From Rhodamnia argentea (lineage: Eukaryota; Streptophyta; Magnoliopsida; Myrtales; Myrtaceae): DNA of 64,000 bases. The DNA is taken from the NCBI RefSeq assembly GCF_020921035.1, contig NC_063150.1:6138001-6202000 (forward strand), given 5' to 3'. How positions within the stretch are numbered: the stretch's first letter is position 1; every line of letters starts with the position of its first letter. A program made the translations under genes and the position numbers. Below the pieces are notes generated by a model. The model saw only the letters and a list, made by a program, of their open reading frames with translations. It had not been told where the DNA came from and did no database searches. Positions 61,468 to 64,000 of the stretch are shown here, in pieces.

Positions 61468-62390
61468 AATTACCAAAAAAATCATAAACCTATTGTAATT
61501 GTGTCAATTTAGTCATAAACCTTTTGCAATTGTGTCATTTCAATCCATCCGGCGAATTTTGACAGGCCGCCGCCGATGTGGACGCCGGCCAGTTGGCGAC
61601 CTAATATTTTAATAATTTTTTGAGTTTTTTTAAAAATATTTTTATTTTTATTTTCCCTCTTTTTTTCTCCTCCCCTTCCTTGATTTGTTCTATGTCTAGC
61701 CAGTGGCTGCCGATCGCTAGACCTCGACGACCGGCGAGCTCTCGCCAACCTCGACATGGCCAGGAGAAGGTCGACCTCACCTGCCCGGATCCGGCAAGCT
61801 CTCGGCCGACCTCGCCCGGCATCGGCGAGGTCCAAATTTGGGCTAACGAAGATGGGGATCTAATAAATGCGGCTTTGACGTAAAAAGCAAGGAGTCTCGT
61901 TACACTCCATTGTTGAGTTGCTCCTCCTTTGTAGCCATCGCAGTAAAGAAGGGGCATTGTTTTTGTTGGTCCCGACAACAGAAATAAACCATTCATGTCT
62001 CTCCCACAATCATCCTGTTCCCACCCGTCGTTGTCCACCACCCGTCGGCATCAGCGCGAGCTCGCCGATAGTTCTTTGGCCGGTCACCGAGGTCCGGAGA
62101 CCGGCAGCCACTGGCTAGACGTAGAACAGAACATGGAAGGGGAAGGGCAGGGAAAACAAAAGAAAAATAAAAATAAAAATAAAATAAAATAAAAAATTTT
62201 AAAAAATTATTAAAATATTAAGTTTCCGACCGGTCTGCGTCCACGTCAGCGTTGGCCGGCCAAAATTCTCCAGATAGATTGAATTAGCACAATTACAATA
62301 AATTTAAAACTAAATCGGCCAAAAAAAAAATTTAAGAATGAATTGACACATTTGCAATAGATTTAACACTTTTTTGATAATTTTCCCCTT
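61468..62390. mobile_element. Large inverted-repeat element, family A
   Basis: The left arm (ataaacctattgtaattgtg, then caatttagtcataaaccttt) and right arm (gaattgacacatttgcaata, then gatttaacacttttttgata) are inverted. Inside lie GC-rich inverted blocks, ~61695-61830 (ctagccagtggctgccgatc) and ~62040-62130 (ggcagccactggctagacgt). Those blocks are themselves reverse complements, so the palindrome runs deep. It is the longest copy of the family (~920 bp). Confidence 0.7.
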
Positions 62391-62905
62391 GCAGATAATG
62401 AGTTGTTGAGACCTCATCAGTACTCGGATTAATTCACCCCAAGGCAAGGATCCAACCGATCGTAATCGGAGAAATGTGCAGTCCGGTACATCAAGTTGCT
62501 CACAAACGAAGCTTTGATGTTTTCCTCCACATGCAACGTAATTAATTGTATCGAATTCGAAGGAAGAAAATAATCTTGTCCTAGAAAAGTGATTTGAATC
62601 AACCATTTGACACAAAATCACTGAGAAGAATTCTTCCAAATGGAACGCAGGCTCTTTTGCTTGACCTTCTACGTAATGCAAACGAGTCTAATTAAAAAAT
62701 CCTCCCCAAAAATATAGTCTACACTCAGATATTTCAACTTATCAACACAGCAATTTCACTACAGAAAAGGTTTTAAAATCCAGAAACCAACAGTGTTCCG
62801 AACGCCAGCACAGGTTTTAGGAGAATTGAAGTTGGGGAAAAGTCATTCAAATTCATAATTTACAAGGATTATTAACTACTTACACGGAAAGGTCAGATGA
62901 TACAT
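62391..62905. other. Intergenic / 3' flank of the GUN1-like gene
   Basis: A minus-strand frame at ~62395-62681 has no domain I can name. The stretch nearest 62905 is probably the 3' UTR of the PPR-SMR gene. Confidence 0.3.
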
Positions 62906-62910
62906 ATAGG

Positions 62911-64000
62911 CTACAAGGGAAGCATTTGCAAATCCGAGATTTTATGAATCCCGCCACTTGCGGGATGACTTCTGTCATCCTGAAGTACAAGAACCTTAAG
63001 CGTGCCGGACTCTCTCAGCCAAGCAGCCACTACAGAACCTGTCGATATGAACCTACCTATGTTGCACTTGGCTAACCGAAAGGGTGCGCCCATGCCAGTT
63101 AGGAGGGCCTCAATGGCTCGTCTAAGTGCACCGTCGCCCACTACTTTACTGTGTTTGCCCCATCCTGTCAAAATGCTGCAAAAAAAAAAAAAAGAGGCAA
63201 TTTTTAGGCAGGCAATGGAGAGTGTTCCCAGATATTGTTCTAAAAGCAAGAAAAAAACAACTAACATGTTTTTAAGCTAAAAAGTATGTGCACAGCAGAA
63301 TGTAACATTTAAGGCTTTTCAGAACAATTCAATTTTTACTTGTGGAGTTCATCTGCAAGCAGTTTTCCCAGGTTTTACAGAATCTGCTCAGAAAAAAATG
63401 TCTGATATCATTATCGTGGTGCCCTTCAACACAGAATTTGTCCTTGTAAAGAGTTAGCAAGATATAAAATTTCACTGTTCTCAAAGATCAAAACTGTTCT
63501 TAAATTGGATAAGGATCCTAGACTCATGATCGACTTGCTTACCTCAGCAGCTTAGGCAGTTCATGACCTTCATATACAATAGACCGTATGTTCAGCAACC
63601 ATGCATGAACCATGGCCTGAGCAGCCCCCGAAGACATCAGATGCAAATCTAGGCAAGAATCTGACCAGACATTGTCCCACACTTGGCGACGTTTGCCGTC
63701 AAGTACAACCAATTGGGCACCATGTCTCTGAAAAAAGAAAGACGCAAATTTTAATCGAGTTTCAAAAAGACGTGCGATGAATTTCTTGACTAAGCAAATT
63801 ACGTATCTTAGGGAAAGTGCCGTTCTACATACCTGACCAAAGTGCCAAAGCATATCGGTGAGAGCATTATAGAAGGCAGATGCAGTTGCAGTGTCCATCT
63901 GTCTCACTTCATCAAAAAGGGATTGGGCTTGAACCCAGACAGTCTCCCGGTAGCCCATCAGAAGCCCATGCGCCACACCATAGACTTGATTGTCAAACAT
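62911..64000 (-). CDS. GUN1: PPR-SMR protein, GUN1-like, C-terminal part (gene runs off the window)
   Basis: Three terminal coding exons: 64000-63833 (cut by the window edge), 63727-63543 and 63177-62911, with GT-AG borders and a continuous frame. The sequence begins in the last helices before the SMR domain ([18 protein letters not shown], then [11 protein letters not shown]). It then gives an SMR domain: [51 protein letters not shown], then [18 protein letters not shown] and TGWGKHSK are SMR signatures. Among plant PPR-SMR proteins the phrases match GUN1 closely. GUN1 is a chloroplast nucleoid protein that integrates plastid-to-nucleus retrograde signals. The tandem PPR repeats and transit peptide lie outside the window, so identification rests on the C-terminus only. 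Confidence 0.85.

Noticed and set aside
62310..62681. 123-residue minus-strand frame next to the GUN1-like gene
   Set aside because: No recognisable domain. Part of it runs into the family A element arm, so it is probably a chance frame.

Overview
This is 64 kb of nuclear DNA from a flowering plant: genes have short GT-AG introns, intergenic sequence is AT-rich, and non-autonomous inverted-repeat transposons are dense. The repeat families (palindromic elements whose arms carry units like 'aggactaaattggcacaaat' or 'aaatttgtcacaagtgtacc') look to me like those of Myrtaceae such as Eucalyptus. That assignment is from memory and is tentative.

Layout. (1) 1362-5179 (-): a complete seven-exon DEAH-box splicing helicase of the Prp43/DHX15 type. 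(2) 5.4-10 kb: transposon debris (a copia remnant and a nested long-inverted-repeat element), then a frameshifted F-box/LRR pseudogene. (3) 12026-20035 (+): a 14-exon FCA-like RNA-binding protein with two RRMs, a WW domain and a duplicated mini-exon. (4) 22116-23673 (-): a three-exon group IIc WRKY factor resembling WRKY23. (5) 32204-32545 (-): a single-exon atypical bHLH resembling UPBEAT1. (6) 40713-43622 (-): a four-exon stachyose synthase (GH36). (7) 51164-53119 and 56749-58146 (-): two secreted glycine-rich proteins that are diverged tandem duplicates including their promoters. (8) 62911-64000 (-): the last three exons of a PPR-SMR protein resembling GUN1, cut by the window edge.

The first four intact genes match, by my recollection, the Arabidopsis chromosome 2 neighbourhood AT2G47250 (DEAH), AT2G47260 (WRKY23), AT2G47270 (UPB1) and AT2G47310 (FCA-like). 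This looks like a conserved ancestral block, slightly rearranged and expanded by transposons. The genes do not form one pathway; they cover splicing, RNA processing, root development regulation, raffinose-family sugar synthesis, cell-wall or secreted structural proteins, and plastid signalling.

I found no unmistakable new molecular system. The observations most worth following are the mini-exon duplication in the linker between the two RRMs of the FCA-like gene, the tandem glycine-rich genes with ongoing internal repeat expansion, the conserved synteny block, and inverted-repeat elements whose arms are themselves arrays of short tandem repeats.
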